34,641 nt of DNA from Prochloraceae cyanobacterium (GCA_030065265.1 JASJCW010000043.1:1-34641), one strand, 5' to 3'; numbered from the stretch's first letter, positions 1 through 8,566 are shown. The notes: generated by a model not told the origin, from the sequence alone. A program made the numbers and translations.

Positions 1-723
1 ATAAGCTTCGACTTCTTTGGGAGTGCTTTCGGCAATAGTAATAGCTCGATCTAGAGAACCGGCTTGAAATTGTGCTTCGCCCAAATCGAGGATTTTTTCA
101 GCCCAGCCTTCGATTTTACGATTGATTTCAGCGCGTAGCGGATGTCTTACTGGTAAATTTTCTACCATCGCGATCGCAGAAAGCAAACTATCGGCATTTT
201 CTTCTTTAGCGACTAGTTCGGCACAATAAAGACGTAGGGATGCCGAAGCCAAAGGCAAGTAAACGCGATCGCAATCTGCTACTTCTGGTATTTTCAATAA
301 AAATGATGTGGCTGTAAATCCAATCCCCCCAAAAATCATTACCAGTGCTGCTGCTCCTATTTGCCAAGCCAGCCAGGGTTGAGGAATACTAGCTAGGGAA
401 AATCCTCCTTTACTTGCTCGAGCAAAGTTTTGTTTTTCGGAGTAAACTTCGGCTTTTAATACTTGTGGCTTTTTTCTGCCTTGAAAGGAATTCTGTTTTT
501 TCCTTTGTGGGGATGGGATGCGATCGCCAGCAGGGTAAACTTCGTGCTTGGGAGGAAGGGGGGGCAAGGATACGACACGTTCCTTTTCTATGCTGCCGGA
601 TTTTCCAGTTTCGTTGTTTTCCTCAATCGATTTTCCTGGTTGTAATTTTTTATCAACTTGCTCGACAAGATCGAAAGCCTGGGCTTCTGGTTTGGAGTCT
701 GGTTGTTCTGGATTTGTCTTCAT
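1..723 (-). CDS. Cyanobacterial single-pass membrane protein with helical/TPR-like C-terminal domain, partial
   Basis: The frame is open from an ATG at 723 to the window edge, giving the first 241 residues; the C-terminus is outside. Residues 1-110 are polar and Pro/Lys-rich (PPLPPK near 54) with no domain I recognise. One hydrophobic segment spans about 117-143. After it comes a region with paired cysteines (C151, C167) and helices resembling TPR repeats (about 165-240, e.g. LDLGEAQFQAGSLDRAI). The layout suggests a cytoplasmic tail, one membrane pass and an extracytoplasmic helical domain. I recall similar cyanobacterial proteins, some loosely labelled chromosome-segregation ATPase, but no ATPase motif is visible here. 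It lies downstream of hslO on the same strand, 192 bp away. Function unknown; the gene call is confident because the frame is long and codon use matches the neighbours. Confidence 0.8.
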   Translation of the reverse strand, partial: MKTNPEQPDSKPEAQAFDLVEQVDKKLQPGKSIEENNETGKSGSIEKERVVSLPPLPPKHEVYPAGDRIPSPQRKKQNSFQGRKKPQVLKAEVYSEKQNFARASKGGFSLASIPQPWLAWQIGAAALVMIFGGIGFTATSFLLKIPEVADCDRVYLPLASASLRLYCAELVAKEENADSLLSAIAMVENLPVRHPLRAEINRKIEGWAEKILDLGEAQFQAGSLDRAITIAESTPKEVEAY

Positions 724-779
724 GAGAATACCTGGGAACGTGGAAACCGCGATGCTAATAGCTATTTTTTGAGGACAAG

Positions 780-800
780 CCTCCGAATCTAATTCGGAGG
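780..800. other. Perfect 9-bp hairpin between hslO and the downstream membrane-protein gene
   Basis: CCTCCGAAT (780-788) and ATTCGGAGG (792-800) are perfect inverse complements around a 3-base loop. Neither side has a T-run, so it is not a canonical intrinsic terminator. It could still stabilise the hslO 3' end or slow transcription into the next gene. Confidence 0.5.
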
Positions 801-915
801 TTAGTGACAATCCACCACATCATGCTTTTTCAAGCGCAGTTGTAACTAGTTAGTAATTCGGCCCAATCTTAGCGCATCTTGGTTTATATTTACTTGTTTC
901 TGTTTTTTCTGCTAC

Positions 916-1818
916 TTAATTGGAACTAGACGCACGCAGATCTTCAATTAATTGACTTAGTTGTGCTTCGCTGGCTTGATAAACTTCTCCGCAAAATTCA
1001 CAAGTTGCCTCTGCACCATTATCTTTTTCAATCATATCTTTAAGTTCTGCTTCTCCCAACATCTTCAAAGCTCCCAAAACTCGTTTCATCGAGCAACGGC
1101 AGTCAAAGCGGAGCATTTGAATTTCTGGAAGAATTACTAAGTTTAAATCTCCTAGTAATTCTGTCATAATATCGGGCAAAGTTTTCCCAGATCGCAATAA
1201 CGGTGTAAATCCAGACAATTGACCGACGCGAGATTCTAAAGTGGCAACTAATGCTTCATCTCTGGCTGCTTTGGGCATTACTTGCAATAATAAGCCTCCA
1301 GAAGCTATCACTCCTTCAGCACTAACAAATACACCTACGAGCAAAGCGGATGGGGTTTGTTCGGAAGTAACTAAGTAATTAGCTACGTCTTCCCCTATTT
1401 CCCCTGAAATTAACTCTACCGTACTCGAATAAGGATATCCATAACCCAAGTCTCGCACTACGTACAAAAATCCAGTTTTACCTACAGCAGCACCTACGTC
1501 TAATTTACCGCGCTCGTTGGGAGGTAATTCTACTTGAGGATTGTTGACGTAGCCTCTAACCGTTCCATTGACTCCTGCATCTACCAAAATTCCTCCTAAA
1601 GGGCCGTTGCCTTTAACCCGAATATTGACTCGAGCTGCTTCTTTTTTCATGCTCGATGCTAGGAGCAAACCTGAAGACATGGTGCGGCCTAACGCTGCCG
1701 TAGCTACATAGGAAAGTTTGTGGCGAATTCGCGCTTCTTCGGTAAGACGGGTCGTGATTGCTCCTACGACTCTAATTCCACCATCTGCTGCTGTTCCACG
1801 AATTAATCGATCGCTCAT
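916..1818 (-). CDS. hslO: Hsp33 redox-regulated molecular chaperone
   Basis: This 300-residue protein has the normal Hsp33 length. Its C-terminal zinc redox switch is intact: C240-x-C242 (DCRCSMKR) and C273-x-x-C276 (CEFC). In the known family, reduced Hsp33 binds zinc through these four cysteines and is inactive; oxidative unfolding releases zinc and turns the protein into an ATP-independent holdase that protects unfolding proteins in the cytosol. The N-terminal domain fits the family (RLIRGTA near the start; a GNGPLGGILVDA segment near residue 70). The ATG at 1818 gives the expected N-terminus. The next gene upstream (panD) is divergent, so hslO probably has its own promoter in the 146-bp gap. 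All key cysteines are present. Confidence 0.97.
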   Translation of the reverse strand: MSDRLIRGTAADGGIRVVGAITTRLTEEARIRHKLSYVATAALGRTMSSGLLLASSMKKEAARVNIRVKGNGPLGGILVDAGVNGTVRGYVNNPQVELPPNERGKLDVGAAVGKTGFLYVVRDLGYGYPYSSTVELISGEIGEDVANYLVTSEQTPSALLVGVFVSAEGVIASGGLLLQVMPKAARDEALVATLESRVGQLSGFTPLLRSGKTLPDIMTELLGDLNLVILPEIQMLRFDCRCSMKRVLGALKMLGEAELKDMIEKDNGAEATCEFCGEVYQASEAQLSQLIEDLRASSSN

Positions 1819-1964
1819 GAATATCCTTACATTTCTTTACAAACTCTTTTTTTATCTTAATTGGCTCTAACAAGATTGGATTTGTTCTGAGGAGCTTACT
1901 ATACTATCGGAAGCAAAAACAAAAATTTTTGCAAAGAATCGATCGCAAAATTTCAATAGATCTA

Positions 1965-2390
1965 ATGACACAGATTAAATTAATACATGCTAAACTGCAT
2001 CGAGTGCGGGTAACTCAAACCAATGTAAATTATGTTGGCAGTTTGAGTATCGACCCAGATTTAATGGATCGAGTAGGTTTACTTCCTTTAGAAGAAATAG
2101 ATGCGATCGATCTCAATAATGGCAAACGCTGGTCTACTTATGTCATTCCTGGAAAGCGAGGTTCTGGGGAGATTTGTCCGAATGGGGGTGCAGCTTTATT
2201 GTGCGAACCGGGTGATATTTTGATTATTTATGCGTACGAATTTCGCGATCGCTCGGTTGTTTTGCGAGAGGGGCATCAGGCTAAAATTTTAATCGCTGAC
2301 GAGCACAACCGTTGCCAAGAGTTTTTTTATCAAACTTTGCAACCTCAAGGGGATGGCGTAGAATTTAAATCTTCTCAAAAATTAACTTAA
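1965..2390 (+). CDS. panD: Aspartate 1-decarboxylase
   Basis: PanD makes beta-alanine from L-aspartate for pantothenate and coenzyme A synthesis. It is made as a proenzyme that cuts itself at a Gly-Ser bond to form the catalytic pyruvoyl group. The cleavage site is clear (NYVGS, cut between G25 and S26 with the start used here), after the conserved AKLHRVRVT segment. [10 protein letters not shown] and [11 protein letters not shown] also match the family. The frame can extend upstream to a TTG at 1929, but the ATG at 1965 gives the usual length (141 aa) and the usual distance from the N-terminus to the cleavage site, so I prefer it. The gene converges on a minus-strand gene only 10 bp beyond its stop. 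Confidence 0.95.
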   Translation: MTQIKLIHAKLHRVRVTQTNVNYVGSLSIDPDLMDRVGLLPLEEIDAIDLNNGKRWSTYVIPGKRGSGEICPNGGAALLCEPGDILIIYAYEFRDRSVVLREGHQAKILIADEHNRCQEFFYQTLQPQGDGVEFKSSQKLT

Positions 2391-2400
2391 AATCGCAATT

Positions 2401-2931
2401 TTAGCCCAACCAAAATAAACCGCCAAAAACAGCAACAATAGCCAACATTGCCACCCAAATAAATCGATTATCCTGATTATTGACTCGATCGAGATCGAAG
2501 GGTTCGCTTTGAGTAAAAGATTTTGGTTCTTGTCGAGCTTTCTTTGGAACGATATTCTTGCCAAAATTACTAGCGTAATTTTCTTCGGCAATATTACTAG
2601 TATCTTCTGGCATTTCTACCGTCCACTCTCGCGGTCTGCGAAGTTTGGGGGCTTCGATAATATAAAGTAGACGCTGGCTTTGTTGGCGAATTTTCAGATT
2701 GGGATGAGCGCAAAGTTTTCCTGCTAGAGCGATCGCTTCGCTGAGTTTGCCAGCCGCTTGATAAGTTGTCACTAACCAGATCCGAGCATCTCCCCCTTGA
2801 CGAGAGGATAGGGGTGCTAATTGACAAGCTGCTTCTAAATGTTGTAATGCTAAGCGATACTCGCCTCGCTCGAAGGCATCTTTGCCAGTATTGTATTCTG
2901 CTTGGAACTTTTCTTGTATTTTTGAGTCCAC
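2401..2931 (-). CDS. TPR-like protein with C-terminal membrane anchor
   Basis: This 176-residue protein starts with helical TPR-like repeats over roughly residues 8-95 (YNTGKDAFERGEYRLALQHL, then a second pair around the GKLSEAIALAGKL segment). A polar linker follows, and then a single C-terminal hydrophobic segment (about 157-175, ending GGLFWLG) that looks like a tail anchor. TPR domains are protein-docking scaffolds, so a role in assembling partners at a membrane is plausible, but I see no catalytic motif and know no specific function. It converges on panD with a 10-bp gap, so the two transcripts probably overlap at their 3' ends. Confidence 0.8.
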   Translation of the reverse strand: MDSKIQEKFQAEYNTGKDAFERGEYRLALQHLEAACQLAPLSSRQGGDARIWLVTTYQAAGKLSEAIALAGKLCAHPNLKIRQQSQRLLYIIEAPKLRRPREWTVEMPEDTSNIAEENYASNFGKNIVPKKARQEPKSFTQSEPFDLDRVNNQDNRFIWVAMLAIVAVFGGLFWLG

Positions 2932-3013
2932 TATAATAAACTACCTAACTTTCTTATCTTTAAATTAGACAAATTCTAATAAACTTTCATTAATTGTAAT
3001 CGAGTAAAAAAAT

Positions 3014-3439
3014 ATGAATAAAACTATCAGAAACCTCTCAATTTGTCTGGGTTTAATCTTAGGCGGATTGAGTTTGGATGCTAATGTCGTACGAGCTGAT
3101 AGCGTAATCTCACAACGAGAATCTTATTTAATTGCCGATCGCTATCGCGACTACAGACGGAACTACGAAGACGAAGAAGATTACGATCGTCGCGATCGCC
3201 GCAGAAATAGACGGGAATATTACAATCGCCGAGATCGCGATCGCCGCAGAAATAGATGGGAATATTACGATCCCTACTATCGAAACAGTCGTCAAGTACA
3301 AAGATGGTGCGATCGTCAAGCACGTAAATACGATCGCGGTAGAAGAGTGGGTCGAGAATGGGATCGAAACGGGATGTATGCCACTTATCGCCGAATCTGT
3401 GGCGATTGGCGCAGAAACGGGCCTTATCGCTACTACTAA
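3014..3439 (+). CDS. Secreted Arg/Tyr/Asp-rich small protein with a 15-residue internal repeat
   Basis: The 141-residue product starts with a signal peptide (MNKTIR, a hydrophobic core, then VRA before DS near residue 28). The mature part is extremely rich in Arg, Tyr, Asp and Asn. Two adjacent 15-residue copies start RDRRRNRREYYNRRD (60-74) and RDRRRNRWEYYDPYY (75-89); at DNA level the copies at 3191-3223 and 3236-3268 differ at one base. Two cysteines (C99, C129) in the less repetitive C-terminal part could form a disulfide outside the cytoplasm. The opposite strand also lacks stops here because of the low-complexity repeats, but the signal peptide and the intrinsic terminator 24 bp after the stop support this strand. 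Function unknown. Confidence 0.75.
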   Translation: MNKTIRNLSICLGLILGGLSLDANVVRADSVISQRESYLIADRYRDYRRNYEDEEDYDRRDRRRNRREYYNRRDRDRRRNRWEYYDPYYRNSRQVQRWCDRQARKYDRGRRVGREWDRNGMYATYRRICGDWRRNGPYRYY

Positions 3440-3462
3440 AAATCGAATCAAATCAGTTTCGC

Positions 3463-3497
3463 AATCTCCTGAGCCTAATTTCCAGGAGATTTTTTTT
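3463..3497 (+). terminator. Intrinsic terminator of the Arg-rich secreted protein gene
   Basis: A perfect 9-bp stem (AATCTCCTG 3463-3471, CAGGAGATT 3483-3491) runs straight into a seven-T tract ending at 3497. The minus-strand side has no T-run after the stem, so it should act on the plus strand only. It lies between this gene and the convergent argB, whose stop is at 3502. Confidence 0.9.
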
Positions 3498-3501
3498 CTG
3501 T

Positions 3502-4380
3502 TTAAGCGACGATCATCGAACCGATTCCTTCGTTAGTAAATATTTCTAACAATAAAGCGTGGGCAATGCGACCGTCGATAATATGAGCGGCCCTAACGCC
3601 TTGAGCGAGCGATCGCACGCAACACTCTACTTTAGGAATCATGCCACCACCGACAATGCCTCGATCGATCAATTTTCGAGCTTGCTGGATCTGTAGTTTA
3701 GTTAAAAGTGTCGTCGGATCGCGATAATCTTCTAATATGCCGGGAGTATCGGTCAATAAAATTAACTTCTCTGCATCTAATGCTGCCGCTATTTCCCCAG
3801 CCGCAGTATCGGCATTAATATTATGAGCTTGTCCGTTTTCATCGGCCGCAACGCTAGAAATAATTGGCACGTAGCCACTTTGGACTAAGGATTTAACCAA
3901 CTTAATATTGACGCTGCTAACCTCACCGACAAAACCAATTCCTTCTTTACCGACTTGTCTTGCTGTGATTAGGTTGCCATCTTTACCGCACAAACCTACG
4001 GCTAAAGCTCCAGCACGATTAATTAAAGCGACTAATTCTTTATTGACCCTACCAACTAAGACCATTTCTACTACGTCCATAGTCGCTGCATCGGTAACAC
4101 GCAAACCGTCTTTAAATTGGGGTTCGATGCCTAATCTTTCCAACCAGCTATTAATTTCCGGGCCGCCGCCATGAACTACTACCGGACGCAGGCCAACAGA
4201 ATATAAAAATACTATATCCCGAATTACTCCCTCTTTGAGATTAGTATCTTTCATTGCTGCGCCGCCATATTTAATTACTACGGTGCGACCCGCAAATTTT
4301 TGAATGTAGGGGAGTGCTTCGCTGAGTACCCGCACTCTAGTTAAATTAGCTTGTTTGAGATTTTCTCGATCGCTATCCAT
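3502..4380 (-). CDS. argB: N-acetylglutamate kinase
   Basis: ArgB phosphorylates N-acetyl-L-glutamate with ATP, the second and controlling step of arginine synthesis. Residues 34-41 (VIKYGGAA, with K37) form the phosphate-binding start of the amino-acid-kinase fold. HGGGPEI (70-76) binds substrate, [10 protein letters not shown] (188-197) is another family signature, and K250 lies in the MIPK segment. The N-terminal helix (about 14-30, [13 protein letters not shown]) is the extension found in arginine-inhibited hexameric enzymes. In cyanobacteria this enzyme is known to be activated by PII and inhibited by arginine; that is family knowledge, not read from the DNA. The 292-residue length is normal. 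The ATG at 4380 is used. Confidence 0.97.
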   Translation of the reverse strand: MDSDRENLKQANLTRVRVLSEALPYIQKFAGRTVVIKYGGAAMKDTNLKEGVIRDIVFLYSVGLRPVVVHGGGPEINSWLERLGIEPQFKDGLRVTDAATMDVVEMVLVGRVNKELVALINRAGALAVGLCGKDGNLITARQVGKEGIGFVGEVSSVNIKLVKSLVQSGYVPIISSVAADENGQAHNINADTAAGEIAAALDAEKLILLTDTPGILEDYRDPTTLLTKLQIQQARKLIDRGIVGGGMIPKVECCVRSLAQGVRAAHIIDGRIAHALLLEIFTNEGIGSMIVA

Positions 4381-4699
4381 GCATTCACTGCCCTTTTTCT
4401 TTCGTTATTTATTATTAGCGATCGCACCGGCGCAATATGATTCTCTTAATCTCAATCTAGTATTTTCAGCAATTTTTCTCGGATCTTGAAAATTTTTTGA
4501 CTTACTATCTTCTTTTACCTTTCTTTGGCAGCTCAATCCCCAAAAAAACAACCAATTGGGTAATGAAATATCTAGTTTTGTAAATTTTTTAGCGGGAAAT
4601 ACCTAATTTAAACAATATGAATGTTATTTTAACTACTATCTAATTATTAATTTTATAGCAAGCAGACCCCGCAAGGGATCTTGACGATCGCATAATTAA
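4381..4699. other. Spacer between aroK and argB
   Basis: This 319-bp AT-rich stretch lies between two minus-strand genes. It contains one HIP1 octamer near 4420 and, close to aroK, the possible dispersed repeat at 4651-4692. It must hold the argB 5' region's counterpart, the aroK 3' region. I see no coding frame or RNA gene. Confidence 0.6.
4651..4692. repeat. Possible dispersed repeat, copy 1 (partner at 24313-24356)
   Basis: Both copies begin TTTTATAGCAAGCA and end with TCTT(G)ACGATCGCA, with different short inner hairpins. Here the inner part reads GACCCC-GCAA-GGGATC, a 6-bp stem with one G-T pair and a four-base loop. This copy sits just beyond the aroK stop and could help end its transcript. 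Two copies in 35 kb suggest a repeat but do not prove it. Confidence 0.45.
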
Positions 4700-5257
4700 T
4701 TAGTTAAATTCAGGCAAAGTAGATTTATTCTTTAATACTGAAGGAATGCGATCTACGATTTGTGAAGCTATCTGTGTGGGAGTGTGGTGCGGTTCGATTT
4801 CAATGTGGAGGTCGGCCCTAGCGTAGAGAGAGCGTCTCGAATTTAAAAGAGATTTCAATTTTTGAGCAGGATCGGGATCTTTTAAAAGGGGCCTGGTGTT
4901 GTCATCGGCTAAGCGGGCCAGCAGCAATTCTGGGGGAGCATCCAACCAAACAATTAAACCATTACTGAGATAACTCCAGTTTTCTTGCTTGATAACTACA
5001 CCTCCTCCAGTTGCGATCGCGCTTCTGGTACAGGCCGATAATTCAGCAATTACTTTTGTTTCTAAAATTCTAAAATTGTTTTCTCCTTCCTCAGCAAAAA
5101 TTTGATTGATGGTTTTACCGCTAACTCGTTCGATCAAAACATCCGTATCGAAAAAACGATAGTTTAATTGCCGAGCTAATTGTTCTCCTACAGTAGTTTT
5201 TCCCGTTCCCATCATGCCAATGAGAAATATACTTATTCCTTCGAGCAAATCTTCCAT
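4700..5257 (-). CDS. aroK: Shikimate kinase
   Basis: AroK phosphorylates shikimate at the 3-hydroxyl with ATP in the pathway to chorismate and aromatic amino acids. The 185-residue protein has the P-loop GMMGTGKTT (14-22), the shikimate-binding FFDTDVLIE (35-43), the FRILE segment near 63 and the glycine-rich TGGGVV turn near 84. The lid Arg lies in the DNTRPLL segment near 120. The ATG at 5257 places the P-loop close to the N-terminus, as usual in this family. It is on the same strand as argB but 319 bp from it, so it is probably expressed separately. Confidence 0.95.
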   Translation of the reverse strand: MEDLLEGISIFLIGMMGTGKTTVGEQLARQLNYRFFDTDVLIERVSGKTINQIFAEEGENNFRILETKVIAELSACTRSAIATGGGVVIKQENWSYLSNGLIVWLDAPPELLLARLADDNTRPLLKDPDPAQKLKSLLNSRRSLYARADLHIEIEPHHTPTQIASQIVDRIPSVLKNKSTLPEFN

Positions 5258-5389
5258 TTTTTTCGATCTTTAAGATTATTCTGCTGGATATTTTACTCCT
5301 GTGGTGAAGATACAGCACAATTGCGACGGGTTTCAAGTTAAATTTGAAAAAATTTTAAGTTTTTTGGATCTAAAAGTTTACAAAAACTT

Positions 5390-5395
5390 TATAAT
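5390..5395 (+). promoter_or_regulatory. Candidate -10 box upstream of the 63-residue protein gene
   Basis: A perfect TATAAT lies 113 bp before the ATG at 5508. No good -35 hexamer sits at 16-18 bp, so the call rests on the -10 match and its position only. Confidence 0.3.
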
Positions 5396-5507
5396 CTAAA
5401 AGTAATCCCGATCTACGTATCTGCTTTAAAAGCCGATCGAGCATAACAAGAAACTTTTAGAAAAAAATAAGTCTTTGTATTTTGAGCCTTTAACCGAGGA
5501 AAAGAAA

Positions 5508-5699
5508 ATGAATTTAATCAGTCAATTAGTAGAACAAGCTTTAGCGACGGGGTATTTGACCATAGAAGCAGAAGAAAGATTGAGAAAGATGCTGAGAAAA
5601 AAATACGGTCAAGAGGATTTTGAAGCCTTTATGAAGCTACAACAGGAAGCTATGGCAGGGCGAGTTAGACAAGAATCGCGCGAGTTACTTTCTACTTAG
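5508..5699 (+). CDS. Small conserved-type cytosolic protein, 63 aa
   Basis: The frame extends upstream to a TTG at 5475, but the ATG at 5508 has a good ribosome-binding site (GAGGA at 5496-5500, 7 bp spacing), so I use it. The product is short, charged and predicted helical (MNLISQLVEQAL, then RLRKMLRKKYGQEDFEAF), with no membrane segment or signal. I recall small cyanobacterial proteins of this type but no established function. It stands alone between the divergent aroK and the convergent LapA-domain gene. Confidence 0.75.
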   Translation: MNLISQLVEQALATGYLTIEAEERLRKMLRKKYGQEDFEAFMKLQQEAMAGRVRQESRELLST

Positions 5700-5776
5700 T
5701 TACTTCAGTTTTATTTTATATTTGCTGCGATGAGATTGCAGGTAGTGAAATTAAACTTAACACAGCCAAGATCGGT

Positions 5777-6610
5777 TCATTCAATCCAATCTGCGTCATC
5801 TTCGTCATCGTTGAGAGGTTCGTAAGGCAGATCTCGGTATGGTGGGGTAATTACCCTGTATTGAGCGTCGTAAATGCGATCGCGCGGTTGAGGTGGTTTA
5901 TATTCTTTCCTTAAAGTTTCTGAAGGTATCTTTGTTTTGCCAAGATCGGGATCGGGAGGATTTTCTGAGCTGGTAGCTTTTATGTCAATAGTTTGTGGCT
6001 CGCTTTTAGGTTTAGACTCGCTCTTGCGGTAAGTATAAGAGTAGATCGAACCAGAACGAGAAACATTTTTCAGTTCTTGGGGTGCTTCAAAGACAGTAGA
6101 TTGAGATCTGGCAACAGTTGGATCTGGTTGTTCGACTCGAGTTGGTTCGCTGGGAGGTTCGACAATATCCCATTCTTTATCTTGTTCGAGAATGTCATCT
6201 TCGATCGCATCAGTTGAATTCGATACAGTCTCTTGAGGGTTGGGTGGAGCAGTAGCGAATGGTTCTGTAATTGGCTTTCTTTTGGGAAATTCCCGCTCTG
6301 GTTTAGGAGCAGATCTAAATTCTGCTTCTGGTTGGGAGGGGGGAGGGGGAGCAGGAGGAGAATAAGATTTTTGCGATCGAGTCTTAGTGCTAGTTGGCAC
6401 TGAAGTAGAATTAATTAGTTGCAGTAGAAGACTAGTCAAAGCTCCTGCGGCAATAAATAAGAAAATCCAGATCGATAAAGGTAATTCCCAAGGAATCTTA
6501 AAGCCAAAAAACACTACAGCAATCGGCTGAGAATTTTGAACGATCGCGATCGCAAATAAAGTCAATCCTAGCAATAATAAGATTCGCTGCATAAATTTAT
6601 CTATCCTCAT
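5777..6610 (-). CDS. LapA-domain (DUF1049) membrane protein with Pro-rich tail
   Basis: The first 70 residues contain two hydrophobic helices around the LapA/DUF1049 signature (IVQNSQPIAVVFFGFKIPWE followed by a second membrane segment). The rest, about 205 residues, is a low-complexity Pro/Ser/Glu-rich cytoplasmic region ending in an acidic tail (DDEDDADWIE). In E. coli the short LapA protein works in lipopolysaccharide assembly control with LapB; here only the N-terminal part corresponds, and the long tail is a cyanobacterial variant of unknown role. Translation may start at M1 (6610) or M7 (6592). It is the last gene of the minus-strand run from the symporter, 46 bp after ubiX. Confidence 0.85.
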   Translation of the reverse strand: MRIDKFMQRILLLLGLTLFAIAIVQNSQPIAVVFFGFKIPWELPLSIWIFLFIAAGALTSLLLQLINSTSVPTSTKTRSQKSYSPPAPPPPSQPEAEFRSAPKPEREFPKRKPITEPFATAPPNPQETVSNSTDAIEDDILEQDKEWDIVEPPSEPTRVEQPDPTVARSQSTVFEAPQELKNVSRSGSIYSYTYRKSESKPKSEPQTIDIKATSSENPPDPDLGKTKIPSETLRKEYKPPQPRDRIYDAQYRVITPPYRDLPYEPLNDDEDDADWIE

Positions 6611-6656
6611 CGATCCGCTATCTCGATCTTAGCTCCTTGCCCCCCGCAACTATGTT

Positions 6657-7283
6657 TTAGTGACCTTGCCAACGATTGAGGGGTACGCAATCGATCGAGA
6701 GGCGATCTAAACTGCGAGCAACTACAAAATCGACTAAATCGTCGATCGTTTGTGGTTTGTGATACCAAGCTGGTATTGCGGGTACGATGCCTACTCCTGC
6801 TTCTGCTAGGGTCGTTAAATTGCGTAAATGAATCACACTCAAAGGCGTTTCGCGGGGCACTAAAATCAGAGGCCGGCCTTCCTTAATTTGAACGTCAGCA
6901 GCTCGCTCTAGTAGATCCGAACTCAAACCGCCAGCAATTTTCGCAACCGTACTCATGCTACAAGGAATGACGATCATTCCTAAAGTGCGGAAAGAACCGC
7001 TAGCAATGGTAGCACCAACATCGCTCCAACGATGGCATCGCAGTTTACCGAGTTGTTCTACTCCTGCGCGATCGCGCCAAAAAAATTCCTGTTCGTCTGG
7101 ATCTGGGGGCATTTTGATATTATCTTCAGCTTGCCAAACCATATAGGCTGCTTTAGAAGCTACCAGATCGATCGTGTAGTCAGCTTCGAGGAGAAATTTT
7201 ACTGTACGTACGGCATAAATTAAGCCAGAAGCACCACTAACCCCTAAAATCAAAGGTTTATTCTTTTTTTCTTGCGAGTTCAA
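6657..7283 (-). CDS. ubiX: Flavin prenyltransferase UbiX
   Basis: UbiX joins a dimethylallyl group to FMN to make prenylated FMN, the cofactor of UbiD-type decarboxylases; in cyanobacteria this serves plastoquinone-ring synthesis. The flavoprotein fold is seen from GVSGASGLIYAV (14-25), the active-site segment PCSMSTVAKIAGG (107-119) and the phosphate-binding PRETPLS (143-149). The 208-residue length is normal. Its ATG overlaps the stop of the HEAT-repeat gene by 4 bp (7280-7283), indicating translational coupling. Confidence 0.95.
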   Translation of the reverse strand: MNSQEKKNKPLILGVSGASGLIYAVRTVKFLLEADYTIDLVASKAAYMVWQAEDNIKMPPDPDEQEFFWRDRAGVEQLGKLRCHRWSDVGATIASGSFRTLGMIVIPCSMSTVAKIAGGLSSDLLERAADVQIKEGRPLILVPRETPLSVIHLRNLTTLAEAGVGIVPAIPAWYHKPQTIDDLVDFVVARSLDRLSIDCVPLNRWQGH

Positions 7284-8038
7284 ATCACTCCTTCCATTTC
7301 TAATTCTTCAATCATTTGTAAACCTCTGGGGTCGCCTACTCTTAGTATGGCGGCTTTTGCGTCTTCTTGTACGCCAACATCTTCATCTTCTACCAGAGAT
7401 TCGATCAAAGCATCTATAGCAGTAGCATAAACTACGTTTGAGGGTAATTCTCGACATAATTGTCCTAGTGCCCAAGCACAATTACTTCTGACTGGGGCTG
7501 TAGCATCTCGCCGCAAGCCTTCAATTAGGGGGGGAATAGCTAATAATACGTCTTCGTATTCTAATTTGGCAATTTGAGCCAAACTGCTTGCAGCCCAAAG
7601 ACGTACCGCACCAATATCGGTTCTGAGGGCGCGAATTAAAGGTTGCAAACAACGGCGATCGCTGCTATTTCCTAATGCCCAAACTACTCCTTTACGGACG
7701 TATCCGTTTAAATCTCGTTCTAATCGATCGATTAATTGCTCTACTGCGTCTGGACTGGTGTTGCGCCCTAGGGCATAAGCAACGCTAACCCTAATTAAGG
7801 GACAATCGTCTTGAAGCAGTTCGATCAGATGAGGAATTGCTCGGTTGTCTTTTAATTCGCAAAAAGCCCTTGCTGCCAGCATTCTTTGCGGCGGTTCTGG
7901 ATGAGATAATAAGGCCAGCATTTCATCTGCGTCGGGTAGTTGAGTTTGAGACTCTTCATCTACTGGCGCGATTTCATCTAGGGGGCTTTCAAATTGCTCC
8001 TCTGAATCTAGGATACTTAGGTCGTCACTATCTTGCAT
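7280..8038 (-). CDS. HEAT-repeat protein
   Basis: After an acidic N-terminus (residues 1-40) there are about six HEAT/PBS-lyase-type repeats (e.g. RMLAARAFCELKDNRAIPHL, VSVAYALGRNTSPDAVEQL, GVVWALGNSSDRRCLQPL, SNCAWALGQL). This fold forms a curved solenoid. In cyanobacteria relatives include phycobilin lyases such as CpcE and the NblB-type proteins, but this one has no feature that assigns it to either. The 4-bp overlap with ubiX suggests co-production; whether the proteins interact is unknown. Confidence 0.85.
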   Translation of the reverse strand: MQDSDDLSILDSEEQFESPLDEIAPVDEESQTQLPDADEMLALLSHPEPPQRMLAARAFCELKDNRAIPHLIELLQDDCPLIRVSVAYALGRNTSPDAVEQLIDRLERDLNGYVRKGVVWALGNSSDRRCLQPLIRALRTDIGAVRLWAASSLAQIAKLEYEDVLLAIPPLIEGLRRDATAPVRSNCAWALGQLCRELPSNVVYATAIDALIESLVEDEDVGVQEDAKAAILRVGDPRGLQMIEELEMEGVI

Positions 8039-8092
8039 ATTATATATTTTTATCGTATCCCGTCTTATTTAACCACTATTTATTGTTTCTTA

Positions 8093-8566
8093 CTAAGATA
8101 AGGATTTAATCTTTAATTGGAATGAGTTTTCAAAGCCAAGATTGTTATATAAATTGAGAGCTGGTTGATTGTTACTAGATACCATTAAACCGATTTGCCG
8201 ATCGCCTCTGGATCTGGCCCAATTTTGGGCGCGATCTATCAATGCTGATGCTATTCCTTTACGTCGATGGGGTCGATCTACGTAAACTAAGAATATTTGA
8301 GCGTAACGATCGCCTTTAACGGGGTCGATGGCGTTACCTACCCAACAGACTGCGATAGATCTTGGTTCTGTTTCTGCTACTTCTGTTGTCTCTGCAAACC
8401 AGAGTGGTGTTGCCGAACTAAAATAGGTATCGACTGTTGCACTCAAATAAGAAAAATTTTCCAGAGTCGGAAAAAGTTCTTGATAAGCTAGATATGTAAA
8501 CTTTAGCAGGATCGGGCGATCGGATCTAGAACCTTCTCGGATTTGATAACCATTCGGTAACAACAC
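8093..8566 (-). CDS. GNAT-family N-acetyltransferase
   Basis: The 157-residue protein has a GNAT core: a beta strand with FLVYVDRPHRRKGIASALI (about 93-111) containing the R-x-x-G-I/A acetyl-CoA-binding turn, then VSSNNQPALNLYNNLGFE near the C-terminus. These enzymes move an acetyl group from acetyl-CoA to an amine; the substrate here cannot be told from sequence. The start is a GTG at 8566. It lies 6 bp after the stop of the 56-residue membrane protein, so the two are very likely in one transcript. Confidence 0.88.
   Translation of the reverse strand: MLLPNGYQIREGSRSDRPILLKFTYLAYQELFPTLENFSYLSATVDTYFSSATPLWFAETTEVAETEPRSIAVCWVGNAIDPVKGDRYAQIFLVYVDRPHRRKGIASALIDRAQNWARSRGDRQIGLMVSSNNQPALNLYNNLGFENSFQLKIKSLS

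Noticed and set aside
414..772. Plus-strand frames over the first gene
   Set aside because: They overlap the well-supported minus-strand membrane-protein frame and have no protein-like features.
1929..1964. Upstream TTG extension of panD
   Set aside because: It adds 12 residues not usual in the family; the ATG at 1965 gives the normal distance to the self-cleavage site.
3128..3451. Open frames on the minus strand and in another plus frame across the Arg-rich gene
   Set aside because: They come from the low-complexity GATCGC-rich repeats; only the 3014-3439 frame has a signal peptide and a terminator placed correctly.
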